The position numbers and the translations under genes are program-made. Under the pieces are notes generated by a model that made no database searches, had not been told where the DNA came from, and saw nothing but the letters and a program-made list of their open reading frames with translations. A DNA stretch of 64,000 nucleotides from positions 49,758-113,757 of the forward strand of contig CAWGRH010000015.1 of the NCBI GenBank assembly GCA_963824905.1. Direction: 5' to 3'. The stretch is from JAJPKK01 sp963824905 (GTDB lineage: Bacteria > Pseudomonadota > Alphaproteobacteria > Rhizobiales > Xanthobacteraceae). Shown piece by piece: positions 54,157 to 63,600 of the stretch (the first letter of the stretch is position 1; each line of letters begins with the position of its first letter).

Positions 54157-55142
54157 GAAGCGGCCTTGGCCTTCGGCTTGGCAGCGGATTTGCCGGATGT
54201 GCCAGCCTTGGATTTGCCGGCCTTGCGCATGGAGGGCGGCGCATTGAGGTCCTTGGCGCAGCCGTCGAGATAGCCCGCGAGCTCCTTCTTGTTGCGCAGA
54301 CGGAATTGCTGGAAGTCCGGCTTGCGGCCCTCGAGGAAGGCATTCATGCCCTCGAGGCTCTCCTCCGAGCCCCAGACATGGGCGAGGAGCTCCATGCCGT
54401 GCTGCCAGGACGCGTAGAGCAGGTCGGACTCGAAGTTGAGGCTCTTCTTGGTCATGCGCAGTGTCTGCGGACTGTGGCCCTTGATGGTCTCGCACCACAC
54501 GAGCGTCTCTGCGAGCAGGTCTTTCTGCGACACGCATTTGTTGATGAGGCCGATCTCGACTGCCTCCTTCGCGGTGAAGCGGCGGGCACAGAAGATCATT
54601 TCGCGGGCGAGGCGCTCCCCGATAATGCGCGGCAGATATTGCGTCGCGCCGACCGTCGGACAGGCGCCGACCTTTGCGCCGGTCTGGCCGAGCACTGCGT
54701 TTTCGGACGCGATGACGAGGTCGCACCACAGGGCAAGCTCGTGGCCGCCGCCCATGCACCAGCCGTTGACCATGCCAATCACCGGGATCGGCAGGCCGCG
54801 AATGGTCATGGCGAGGCCCTGCATGCGGTCGTTCCACATGGCGGCATTGGTCCAGTTGAGCCGCTTCATGGCGTAGAAATCGCCGCCAGCCGAGAATGCC
54901 TTGTCGCCGGCACCAGTGACCACTGCGCAGGCGATCGAAGGGTCGTCGCGGGTCGATTTCAGCGCGTCGATCATCTCGTCGAGCGACTGTTCGCGAAACG
55001 CATTGAGCACGCGCGGCCGGTTGATGGTGACCCAGGCCACCTGGTCTTTCACCTCGTAGAGGATGTCCTCATAGCCGCGCGCGGCTGCGAGATTCGCGCC
55101 TTTGGTCCCGCCGGGCTTCTTGCCTTCCGGTTTCCTCGCCAT
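54153..55142 (-). CDS. enoyl-CoA hydratase/isomerase family protein (MenB/BadI-like) with charged tails
   Basis: A 329-aa crotonase-fold protein: YEVKDQVAWVTINRPRVLNA, VTGAGDKAFSAGGDFYAM (oxyanion hole), MVNGWCMGGGHELALWCDLV, LGQTGAKVGACPTVGATQYL and RFTAKEAVEIGLINKCV. The spacing recalls MenB and BadI, which open or close a ring on a CoA ester. The N terminus (RKPEGKKPGGTKG) and the C terminus (AGKSKAGTSGKSAAKPKAKA) are basic Lys/Ala-rich additions of ~20-30 residues not usual in the family. It is the first gene of the five-gene operon. Confidence 0.88.
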   Translation of the reverse strand: MARKPEGKKPGGTKGANLAAARGYEDILYEVKDQVAWVTINRPRVLNAFREQSLDEMIDALKSTRDDPSIACAVVTGAGDKAFSAGGDFYAMKRLNWTNAAMWNDRMQGLAMTIRGLPIPVIGMVNGWCMGGGHELALWCDLVIASENAVLGQTGAKVGACPTVGATQYLPRIIGERLAREMIFCARRFTAKEAVEIGLINKCVSQKDLLAETLVWCETIKGHSPQTLRMTKKSLNFESDLLYASWQHGMELLAHVWGSEESLEGMNAFLEGRKPDFQQFRLRNKKELAGYLDGCAKDLNAPPSMRKAGKSKAGTSGKSAAKPKAKAAS

Positions 55143-55265
55143 GTGCTCTCCCGCCGCGGTGCTGCCGCGGCCTTCTTCTTGCGCGCAACGGGATGTGCCG
55201 ATTGCCGCGGGGTTTTACGGCAGGGCCGCGTGGGCGACAAGCGGCGCGGCGTCGATGCCAGAGTC

Positions 55266-55375
55266 CTCATCCTGAGGAGCCTTGCGTAGCAAGGCGTCTC
55301 GAAGGATGGCCCCAATCGCTGCGGTCTGCGGCCGTCCTTCGAGACGCGCGCAACAGCGCGCTCCTCAGGACGAGG
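55266..55375. repeat. palindromic intergenic repeat, family 4 (copy 2)
   Basis: TCCTCATCCTGAGGAGCCTTGCG...GCGTCTCGAAGGATGG...CCGTCCTTCGAGACGCGCG...CGCGCTCCTCAGGACGAGG. It is a long imperfect hairpin in the 314-bp gap between the crotonase-fold gene and the PsiF-like gene. The rest of that gap shows no gene. Confidence 0.85.
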
Positions 55376-55456
55376 TTCTCAGGAGGCAAAAGACGCGTTG
55401 CGATCGCTCAGGATCGCACCGCGTGACACGAGGTACTGGAAAAAGAGGCGCCTGCC

Positions 55457-55876
55457 TCAGACCTTCAGCTTGGCATTGCACTGGCTGTAGTAGCCGCCGC
55501 CCTTCTGGATCCAGTGCAGGCCGGCGTTGCCGTTGCCCGACTTGTTGGCGTTGTACTGGTCGAGGCAGGTGTGCATCCGCGCCTTGCCGGCCAACTCGCT
55601 CGAATATTTCGACGACACGCTGCTCGGGAAAACCGCGCCGCCGGCCTTCGAGGTGGTGGTGGCGGTCTTCGCGCCGGTATCACCCGCGTCGGTGCGGGCG
55701 AGGCACTCCTTGCGGAAGTCGGCGTACTTCTTGTCGCCGACCGTCTTGTCTTCCTTCATCTTGTTCCATTCGTCGTTGCAGGCCTTCATGCGGCTCTGTT
55801 GCGCGCTCGCGGGAGCAGCGGAGAGCATGAGACCGGCGCAAATCGCTACCGCCGAAAATGCGATGAGCTTCTTCAT
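55457..55876 (-). CDS. exported PsiF-like Cys-containing small protein
   Basis: A 139-aa protein with a signal peptide (KKLIAFSAVAICAGLMLSAA...ASA) cleaved before QQSRM. The mature part begins with a PsiF-repeat-like block (RMKACNDEWNKMKEDKTVGD, YADFRKECLAR, two Cys) and ends with a second two-Cys region (HTCLDQYNANKSGN, GYYSQCNAKLKV). The two pairs probably form disulfides in the periplasm. Function unknown; PsiF in E. coli is phosphate-starvation inducible. Confidence 0.8.
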   Translation of the reverse strand: MKKLIAFSAVAICAGLMLSAAPASAQQSRMKACNDEWNKMKEDKTVGDKKYADFRKECLARTDAGDTGAKTATTTSKAGGAVFPSSVSSKYSSELAGKARMHTCLDQYNANKSGNGNAGLHWIQKGGGYYSQCNAKLKV

Positions 55877-55979
55877 GGCGTCACCTCGTTAATTTCATTG
55901 TCGCCCTGGGCGGCGACAGATTAGCCGAATGGATTGCTCCCGCAAGTTGCACTGGAGTGCAGGTTTCGGCCCGGGTGGG

Positions 55980-56591
55980 CTATTTCCATCCGACGAGATC
56001 AACCACCGCCGCCATGCCGGAGTGCCGCGAGCCCTCGCGCACCACGCTGTCATGTGCCCTGATGTCGAGCTTGCTGAAGCTGCCGAACTCCTCGCGCAGC
56101 ATGTCCTCGGAATAGAGGTTCTCGACCTCCGACGGCCCACCGGTGTTGTAAGCGATCTGCTCCGGACGGTAACCCTGTAGCAGCAGGAGTCCGCCCGGCT
56201 TGAGCGCCTGACGGATGCCGGCAAAGATGCGCCGACGCTCCGGCGGCGCGCAGAACTGGATGAAGATCACCGCGATAACGTCGAATTCGGCCGTCGGCCA
56301 GTCCCACGCAGTGACGTCGGCCTGGACGAAGCGCACGGTGACGCCGCGGCGCTCCGCCAGCGCCTTCGCCTTGGCCTGGGCCTTCGGCGAAAAATCGACC
56401 GAGAGGACGTCGAGGCCCTGCTCGGCGAGCCACACCCCATTTCGACCTTCGCCGTCCGCGACGGCCAGCGCCTTGCCGGACTTCGGCAGCAGGCCCGCCT
56501 GCGCCTTGAGGAAGGCATTAGGCACGGTCCCGTAGAGATATTCGGACGCAGCGTAGCGCTTTTCCCAGTGTGCGAAATCGGCTGAGCTCAT
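55980..56591 (-). CDS. class I SAM-dependent methyltransferase
   Basis: About 203 aa: FAHWEKRYAASEYLYGTVPN, motif I region GKALAVADGEGRNGVWLAEQ, LDVLSVDFSPKAQAKAKALA, RFVQADVTAWDWP, VIAVIFIQFCAPPERRRIFA and LKPGGLLLLQGYRPEQIAY. This is the TehB/thiopurine-methyltransferase-like group. ATG 56591 gives the usual family start, while an upstream ATG at 56633 would overlap the RluC-type gene by 17 bp. The substrate is unknown. Confidence 0.87.
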   Translation of the reverse strand: MSSADFAHWEKRYAASEYLYGTVPNAFLKAQAGLLPKSGKALAVADGEGRNGVWLAEQGLDVLSVDFSPKAQAKAKALAERRGVTVRFVQADVTAWDWPTAEFDVIAVIFIQFCAPPERRRIFAGIRQALKPGGLLLLQGYRPEQIAYNTGGPSEVENLYSEDMLREEFGSFSKLDIRAHDSVVREGSRHSGMAAVVDLVGWK

Positions 56592-56616
56592 CTTGGGCCT
56601 GAACGTTGGTTGATTT

Positions 56617-57942
56617 TCATTCTTCGGGGGCATCGACGATCGGGTCGTAGCGCTTGAGGTCGAGCCCGAGGAGATTGAAGCTCTGCACCATGTGCGGCGG
56701 CAGCGGCGCGGTGACGTCGATCACACCGCCGCGCGGATGCGGCACCACGATTCGCCGGGCGAGGAGATGCAGCCGGTTCTGAATGCCGCCGGGAAGCTGC
56801 CAATTCTCCTTGTTGAAGTATTTGGGATCGCCCACGATCGGGTGCTCGATATGGGCGAGATGGGCGCGCAGCTGATGAGTGCGCCCAGTCACCGGCTTGA
56901 GCGACACCCAGGCGAGCTGCTGCGCCGAGGTCTCGACGACGGCGTAATAGGTGACGGCATGGCTCGCGCCCTCCTCGCCATGGCGGGCAATGCGCATTAC
57001 CGACTCGTCCTCGCGCTCCTCCTTGGCGAGGAAGGTGCTGATGCGCCCCTGGTGCGGTTTCGGCACGCCGGCGACCAGCGCCCAATAGACCTTCCTCGCC
57101 TCGCGCGAGCGAAAGACCTTGGCGAGCGACGAGGCGGCAAAGCGGGTCTTGGCGACCAGCAGGCACCCGGTGGTGTCCTTGTCGAGGCGATGCACCAGGC
57201 GCGGCCGCTGGCCGTTCGCGTCCCGCATCACCCCCAGCATGCCGTCGAGATGGCGCGTCGTGCCGGAGCCGCCCTGCACGGCGAGTCCCATCGGCTTGTT
57301 CAGCACGAGCACGTCAGCGTCCTCGTAGAGCGTGATCGACTTGAGGAACGCCGCCGTCTTCTCGTCGCCCTCGGCGGGCTCGTGCTTCGGCGTCGCGAGC
57401 TTCATCGGCGGAATGCGCACCGCCTGCCCCGCCTCGAGCCGGTCCTTGCCGTCGACCCGCTTGCCGTTCACCCGCAACTCACCTTTGCGGATGACGCGGT
57501 GGATGTGGGAGAACGACAGCCCCGGGAATTTCGTCTCCAGAAAGCGGTCGACCCGCATGCCGGCCTCGTCAGCCGACACCGTCACCGTCTGAACGCCGGT
57601 CCCCGGCATCGCCGCAGGCGTCTCGGCCGGCTCGCGGCGGGGAGCCGATTTCGCGGGCAGCCCCTTGAGCGGCGCGACCGGCCGCGGGTTCGCACCATCG
57701 GAAGAACCGCCGCGGCCTCCACCCCCCTTGCGCGGAGCGGACGAGAATTTGCCGGGCGCGCGTTCTGCTTCGGCGGCGAATGGTCGACGTCGCTTGCCGC
57801 CCGCGCCGCCGGGCCGCTGCCCAAGGGCCTTGCCCGCCGGCTTGCGCGTTGGCTTGCCGGCCAGCTTGCCGCGATTCTGGCCGCGTGGCCCGACAGTCTG
57901 CCGCCCGCCGCCCGGTTGTTTCGGTCCGCTGCCCTGTCTCAC
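56617..57942 (-). CDS. RluA-family 23S rRNA pseudouridine synthase (RluC-type) with basic N-terminal extension
   Basis: A 441-aa protein. The first ~115 residues are Gly/Arg/Lys/Pro-rich and look disordered. An S4 RNA-binding domain follows (MRVDRFLETKFPGLSFSHIH, RKGELRVNGKRV), then the catalytic domain with the Asp motif in RLVHRLDKDTTGCLLVAKTR and VSLKPVTGRTHQLRAHLAHI. RluC modifies three uridines in the large-subunit rRNA. The basic tail may strengthen RNA or ribosome binding and is common in Hyphomicrobiales homologues. Confidence 0.9.
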   Translation of the reverse strand: MRQGSGPKQPGGGRQTVGPRGQNRGKLAGKPTRKPAGKALGQRPGGAGGKRRRPFAAEAERAPGKFSSAPRKGGGGRGGSSDGANPRPVAPLKGLPAKSAPRREPAETPAAMPGTGVQTVTVSADEAGMRVDRFLETKFPGLSFSHIHRVIRKGELRVNGKRVDGKDRLEAGQAVRIPPMKLATPKHEPAEGDEKTAAFLKSITLYEDADVLVLNKPMGLAVQGGSGTTRHLDGMLGVMRDANGQRPRLVHRLDKDTTGCLLVAKTRFAASSLAKVFRSREARKVYWALVAGVPKPHQGRISTFLAKEEREDESVMRIARHGEEGASHAVTYYAVVETSAQQLAWVSLKPVTGRTHQLRAHLAHIEHPIVGDPKYFNKENWQLPGGIQNRLHLLARRIVVPHPRGGVIDVTAPLPPHMVQSFNLLGLDLKRYDPIVDAPEE

Positions 57943-58144
57943 GATCGATTCCTATGCGTGTTCCTACGCGGGATTCCTGCACGCCGCTGTCTCAACTGCG
58001 CCGCTGGCGTGCCGGACGCAAGGGCATGACGACGGTGAGGGTCTCATGACCAACACCGTGCACGCTATGTAGGGCAGTCTTCGGGAACAACCAGACGGGC
58101 GCGATCCGGAGTGGCCCGGCGCGCAATCCGCGCCGGCTCCCGAC

Positions 58145-59350
58145 TCAGCCTCCGACCACCTTGAGGGGCGGCGCGTTGCTCATGCCGCCGGCCTCGAGCT
58201 CCCGCATCGCGGCCGTAACGCCGCCAGCGCGATGGGGCACGCCGGCCGCCGCCAGGCCCATTTCGACACCGGTCAACGCACCCATCAGGATGAGATCGTT
58301 GCACTCGCCGAGATGGCCGATGCGGAACACCTTGCCGGCGAGCTTGGCAAGCCCGGTGCCGAGCGACATGTTGTAGTTCTCGAGCACGACCTTGCGGAAT
58401 TGATCGGCGTCGTGACCGGGCGGCATCAGCACCGCGGTGAGCACCGGCGAGTATTCCGTGGGATCGAGGCATAGCACCTCGAGGCCCCATGCCCGCACCG
58501 CGGCCCGCGTCGCTGCACCGAGCCGCTGGTGGCGGGCGAACACCTGGTCGAGCCCTTCTTCGAGCAGCATCGTGATCGCTTCGCAGAGCCCGTAGATCAG
58601 CGTCGTCGCCGGCGTGTAGGGGAAGAAGCCGCTGGCATTGGGCTTGAGCATTTCCTGCCAGTCCCAATAGGACCGCGGCATCTTGTTGGTCTTCGACGCG
58701 GCAAGCGCCTTCTCCGACATCGCCGTGAAGCCGAGCCCCGGCGGCAGCATCAGTCCCTTCTGCGAGCAACTCACCGTGACGTCGACACCCCATTCCTCAT
58801 GGCGATAGTCGGCCGAACCGAGCGAGGAGATGGTGTCGACGAGGAGGAGCGCCGGATGGCCGGCCGCGTCGATCGCCTTGCGCACGTCGCCGATCCGGCT
58901 GGTGACGCCGGTCGAGGTCTCGTTGTGCACGACCATCACGGCCTTGATGGCGCGCGCACGGTCCTCGGCGAGCTTCGCCTCGATCACCGCGGGATCGACG
59001 CCGTGGCGCCAATCGCCGGGCATGAAATCGACCTCGATCCCCCACCGTGCGGCCATCTGGCGCCACAGCGTGGCGAAGTGACCGGTCTCCACCATCAGCA
59101 CCTTGTCGCCGGGCGAGAGCGTGTTGACGATCGCCGCCTCCCAGGCGCCGGTTCCCGACGACGGGTAGATGACGACCGGGCCCGACGTCTTGAAGATCGC
59201 CTTGCAGCCCTCGAGCACGGCGTGCCCGAGCCGCTGGAACTCCGGGCCGCGGTGATCGATCACCTGCCGGTCCATCGCCCGCAGAACGCGCTCGGGAACC
59301 GGGCTGGGTCCTGGAATCTGGAGGAAATGGTGTCCTTGGCGCTGAGTCAT
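58145..59350 (-). CDS. class V aminotransferase (alanine/serine-glyoxylate aminotransferase type)
   Basis: A 401-aa PLP enzyme: HHFLQIPGPSPVPERVLRAM, VIYPSSGTGAWEAAIVNTL, VVHNETSTGVTSRIGDVRKA, LLLVDTISSLGSADYRHEEW (PLP Asp) and VTVSCSQKGLMLPPGLGFTA with the Schiff-base Lys. The C-terminal domain has VFRIGHLGECNDLILMGALT. It likely moves an amino group from serine or alanine to glyoxylate. ATG 59350 begins the family N terminus. It is divergent from a GntR regulator, with an inverted repeat in the gap. Confidence 0.9.
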   Translation of the reverse strand: MTQRQGHHFLQIPGPSPVPERVLRAMDRQVIDHRGPEFQRLGHAVLEGCKAIFKTSGPVVIYPSSGTGAWEAAIVNTLSPGDKVLMVETGHFATLWRQMAARWGIEVDFMPGDWRHGVDPAVIEAKLAEDRARAIKAVMVVHNETSTGVTSRIGDVRKAIDAAGHPALLLVDTISSLGSADYRHEEWGVDVTVSCSQKGLMLPPGLGFTAMSEKALAASKTNKMPRSYWDWQEMLKPNASGFFPYTPATTLIYGLCEAITMLLEEGLDQVFARHQRLGAATRAAVRAWGLEVLCLDPTEYSPVLTAVLMPPGHDADQFRKVVLENYNMSLGTGLAKLAGKVFRIGHLGECNDLILMGALTGVEMGLAAAGVPHRAGGVTAAMRELEAGGMSNAPPLKVVGG

Positions 59351-59407
59351 GAGGGCAGCCTCCTCGACTGCTGAAACGGATCGACGCCGGTAGCCTGCGG
59401 CAAAGAA

Positions 59408-59449
59408 TTGCATTCATTTTCAGCTGCAGCAATACGATTATGAATGCAA
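59408..59449. promoter_or_regulatory. inverted TTGCATTCAT/ATGAATGCAA operator
   Basis: Perfect 10-bp arms at 59408-59417 and 59440-59449 with 22 bp between them, in the 89-bp gap between the aminotransferase gene and gntR. The right arm overlaps the ATG assumed for gntR. A further half-site GCATTCAA is at 59516-59523. A matching pair lies at 60319-60360. Confidence 0.6.
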
Positions 59450-60264
59450 GCGTGACCTCGACGCGACTCACACTAGCAGATATCGTGAAATCCGTGGCGC
59501 ATCCTGCAAAAAATCGCATTCAAGCGTTGCCGAGCTCGTCGACGCGGCGTTCCCGGCGAACCGACGGCGCCAAGTCGACGGCGGTGTCGCTGCACGGCGA
59601 GATCCTCGCCCGGCTGCGCGATTACATCGTCGAGGGCAATCTCAACGACGGCGCGCGAATTCCCGAACGGCAGCTGTGCGACCTGTTCGGCATCTCGCGC
59701 ACGCCGCTGCGCGAGGCGCTCAAGGTGCTGGCGTCGGAGGGGCTCGTCGATCTCCTTCCCAATCGCGGGGCGCGGGTGCGCGAGCTCGGCGCGCGCGAGC
59801 TTGCCGAACTGTTCGACGTCATGGGCGGCCTCGAGGCGCTGGCCGGCCGGCTCGCCTGCGAGCGCCTCACCGCGGCGGAGTTCGCCGAGATCGAAGACCT
59901 GCACCATCAGATGTATGCGTTCTATCTCAAGCGCGACATGCCCGACTATTTCCGCTGCAACCAGCTGATCCACGAGAAGATCGTCGCCGCCGCGCGCAAC
60001 GCCGCCCTGTCCGCGGCCTATGCGAGCCTCGCCGGCCGCATCCGGCGCATCCGCTATGCCGCGAACCTCGCGCAGAAGCGCGACCGCTGGGGCGAGGCCA
60101 TCCGCGAGCACGAGGCTATCCTCGATGCGCTGCGCCGCCGCGACGGCGTCGAGCTGATGGACACGATGTTCCGCCACCTGCGCAACAAGCAGGCGGCGGC
60201 CATCGAATATCTCGAGGACAACCGAGACGGCCTTCCCGACCAGAAGCTCGTCGCCGCGCGCTAG
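59440..60264 (+). CDS. GntR-family (FadR/FCD) transcriptional regulator
   Basis: A winged helix is seen at SLHGEILARLRDYIVEGNLN, ERQLCDLFGISRTPLREALK and VLASEGLVDLLPNRGARVRE. The FCD effector domain follows (ELFDVMGGLEALAGRLACER, HHQMYAFYLKRDMPDYFRCN, REHEAILDALRRRDGVELMD). The first ~50 residues are longer than usual and Ser/Arg-rich, and the ATG at 59440 sits inside an operator arm with no ribosome-binding site, so the real start is probably downstream. It likely represses the divergent aminotransferase gene and itself. Confidence 0.85.
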   Translation: MNASVTSTRLTLADIVKSVAHPAKNRIQALPSSSTRRSRRTDGAKSTAVSLHGEILARLRDYIVEGNLNDGARIPERQLCDLFGISRTPLREALKVLASEGLVDLLPNRGARVRELGARELAELFDVMGGLEALAGRLACERLTAAEFAEIEDLHHQMYAFYLKRDMPDYFRCNQLIHEKIVAAARNAALSAAYASLAGRIRRIRYAANLAQKRDRWGEAIREHEAILDALRRRDGVELMDTMFRHLRNKQAAAIEYLEDNRDGLPDQKLVAAR

Positions 60265-60318
60265 CTGCGACGGCCGTCGCCCGGCACGCGATCGGAAGGC
60301 CTTATCGGCCTCGCAGAG

Positions 60319-60360
60319 TGCATTCAGACCTTGCCCGGCTCGGCGTCGCTATTGAATGCG
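60319..60360. promoter_or_regulatory. second TGCATTCA/TGAATGC operator, upstream of the large hydrolase gene
   Basis: TGCATTCA (60319-60326) and TGAATGCG (60353-60360) form the same inverted half-sites as at 59408-59449, with nearly the same spacing (34 versus 32 bp start to start). A TTGACA hexamer follows six bases later. It lies in the 428-bp gap between gntR and the hydrolase gene (60265-60692), which otherwise holds no convincing gene. Confidence 0.5.
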
Positions 60361-60365
60361 GTTGC

Positions 60366-60393
60366 TTGACAGCCCTCTTCACTGGTGTACGGT
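60366..60393 (+). promoter_or_regulatory. possible sigma-70-type promoter
   Basis: TTGACA (60366-60371), a 16-bp spacer and TACGGT (60388-60393). It directly follows the second GntR-type operator. It would give a long (~290-nt) leader before the ATG at 60693. Confidence 0.35.
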
Positions 60394-60692
60394 TCCCGCT
60401 CGCCGGCCTAGGTCGGCGGCAATGAATAACGGCCATTGGGAGGGCGTCATGTGGGGTGCGCCCGGCGTCTGAGGCGTTGCGCCTTGGAGCCGGCGGCGTT
60501 GACCGGACTGCAGCATCGGCGTCTCGCGATTTTCACAGAGTACGGCCCTGCGTTGCCTCGGCGGGCCTTGGTTGTTCCCGGCAAAAATCGCCGCGCAGAT
60601 TATGAAGGCCGCGAATCGGCGGCCTCTGTCCGTTTGCGCCTGCCCCCGCGTTTGTGCGCGCATCCCAAGCACATCGCAGGGAGGACTTGAAG

Positions 60693-63600
60693 ATGGGACT
60701 CACAGGGAATCGGGTGTTGCGGCGTCTGATGCCGCCGCTTGGGCGTCTGATGCCGGCGCTTGCGCGCTTGGTGCCGGCGCTTGCGCGCTTGGTGCCGGCA
60801 CTTGCGCTTCTCGGGACGCTGATCGGCTGGAATTCGCCGAGCGAGGCCTACGTCCAACAGATCATCATCGACACCACGAACACCGCCAATTACAGCCCGA
60901 TCCCGCTGGGCAGTTCGACCCCCGGTCCCTCGGTGAGCTACACGATCTACACCGGCCGCATCATCGGCGCGCTTTCGCCGACCAATCCGCTCAACGCGAT
61001 CATCACCGACATCAACCTCGCGCCGACCACCAGCGGCCTCGTCACCTACACCTCGGTGTTCTCGATCGTCACGCCGACCAACCCGGCGGCGCGCAGCGGG
61101 ATGATGATCCACGAGGTGCCGAACCGCGGCGGCAATGCGATCAGCACCAATGCGTTGATCGCCGGGGCGACCTATGTGCAGAGCGGCTGGCAGCCCGATC
61201 TGCTTGCACAGTGCTCGACGGCGCCCGTGCCGGCCTATCCCTGCGTGAGCCTCGCTTCGCAGTACGGCACCCCGAGTGGCACCTATCCGTTCTTCACGGC
61301 ACCCCCGGGCCTCGCCGCTTTCGTCGTTCAGGTGCCGGTTGCAACGGTTGACGGCAATCCGCCGAACGGCACCAACACGATTACCGGTCAGGTTTACGGA
61401 CATGTCTGCACCGGCCCGGCCGGATGCCCGCTGGCAGCCGGAAGCGCGCCGACGAGCACGTCGCACATGGCCATTCAGGGGCCAGCTTTCGTTCCCTACC
61501 AGCCGGTCAGTTTCGACACCAACCAGGCGCAGCTATGGAGTACCCCGAGCCAGACCTTCAAAGGCGTGACGGGTCCGAAGACGCTGATCCCGAGCGCCCA
61601 ATGGGCCTGGGCATTTTGCCCCAGCGGCTGGCCCGGCACGCCGAACCCCAACTACATCTGTCTGAACGGCCAGACCTTCAATCCGAACCTGCTCTATGAG
61701 GTCGTCTACACGGCGGCGAACCCGCTCGTGCTCGGCGTGGGCTTCGCCGCATTCCGCGACCTCGGCTCGTTCCTGCGCTACGGCACGACCGCCCCGGGCG
61801 GCGGCTCGAATCCGATCGCCGGGAGCATCTCCTCGGCGATGACGGTCGGCGCGTCGCAGTCCGCGGCGTTCATCCACGGCCTGATCTTCTACGGCTTCAA
61901 CGAGGACGAGGACGGCCGCATCGTCTTCGACGGCGCCTGGCCGCAGATCGACGGGCGCATGATGGTCATGAACATCCGCTGGGGCCAGCCCAACAACCTC
62001 ATGTACCTCTACATGGGCGGCGACGAAGCGCCGATATGGTGGGCCGACTATCCGAACCTCGCCCGGGGCCTTCCGGCCAATGGCATGCTTCACCGGTGCA
62101 CCGCGACCGGCACCTGTCCGCAGGTCCTCGAGACCCTCGGCTCGGCGGAAATCTACTCCGAGAAAATGCATGCGAGCCTGTGCGGCTTCACCTGCGTCGC
62201 CGACATTCCGTTGCCGCCGAACGTCTATCGGTACTACTCGCCCGGCGCGACCCATGGCGGCGGCGCAGGTCAGCTTCACCTGGTCAGCCCCCGGCTCGAT
62301 CACGCCGCCGACGGGTCAGACCTATCCGTCCGATCCCATTCCGCTGACCTACACCAACAACGCGCTGCAGGCCGCCTTCATCGGCCTGCTCCTGAACGGG
62401 ACGCCGATGCCGCCGAGCGCCGCCGGTGTCACCTATCCCTCGCTCGCCGGCGGACAACTCGTCCTCAACACCGCAGCCGCCGAAGGATTCCCGACCATTC
62501 CCGGATTCCCGTTCGCTGGGGATCAGGCATGGGCGCCCTTCGTCTATGACTTCGGACCGCTGGAGGACTACTCGAACCAGTCGGGAATTCCGACCATCCA
62601 GCCGCCAAACATCACCCAGGTGCTGCCGGTCTACGCGCCGAAAGTCGACGCGGACGGCAACGAGACCCAGGTCGGGGGAATTCCCTCGGTGCTGGGCGAG
62701 GCGCCGATCGGCACCTATGTCGGCTGGAACCTGACCTCGATCGGCTGGTACACCGGCCAGGTCATCCCCGGAGCGGGCGGCAGCGGCGCGTTCTGGCCCT
62801 TCTGGGACACCAAGGCGCACCGCATGGCGAACAGCGACCCTCGGCTGTCGCTCGAGGAGCGCTACGGCAGCCATGTAGGGTATGTCTGCGTCGTCGCGGA
62901 AGCGGCGAGCAAGGCGATGGGCAAGCGCTTCCTGCTCTCCTCGGACGCGCCGGGGCTGATCACGCTCGCGAGCGCATCGAACGTGCTGACATCCCTCACT
63001 CCGACAACTGCCGATACGAGCCTCGCCAACACCCTGTGCCTCGCCAAGACCCACGACTTCAATGGCGACGGCAAGAGCGACCTGTTCTGGCGCGACAATG
63101 GCGGCAATCTCGCAGTGTGGCTGATGAACGGGTCGGGCATCGCGTCGAGCGGAGGTCTCGGCAACGTGCCCGGCAACTGGTCGATTGTCGGCCAGCGTGA
63201 CTTCGACGGGGACGGCAAGACCGACCTCTTGTGGCGCGACACTACGGGCGATACCGCCATCTGGTTCATGAACGGCACGCAGGTCGCATCTGCCACCGGC
63301 ATCCCGTCACTCAACTCCACTTGGTCGGTGGTCGCGACCGGCGACTTCAACGGCGACGGTATGGGCGACATCCTGTGGGAGGACACCGGCGGCAACGTCG
63401 CGCTGTGGCTCATGAATGGGACCACGCCGATATCGATGACCGCACTCGGCACGGTGCCGCTGACGTGGAGCGTCGCCGGAGCCGGCGACTTCAACGGCGA
63501 CCGCAAGTCCGACATCCTGTGGCGCGACACGAGCGGCAACAACGCGATCTGGTTCATGAACGGAACCCAGATCGCTTCGGTTGCAGGCATCGGCAACGCG

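Noticed and set aside
60436..60690. 84-codon frame between gntR and the large hydrolase gene
   Set aside because: No ribosome-binding site, poor codon pattern and overlap with the leader and promoter region; more likely non-coding.
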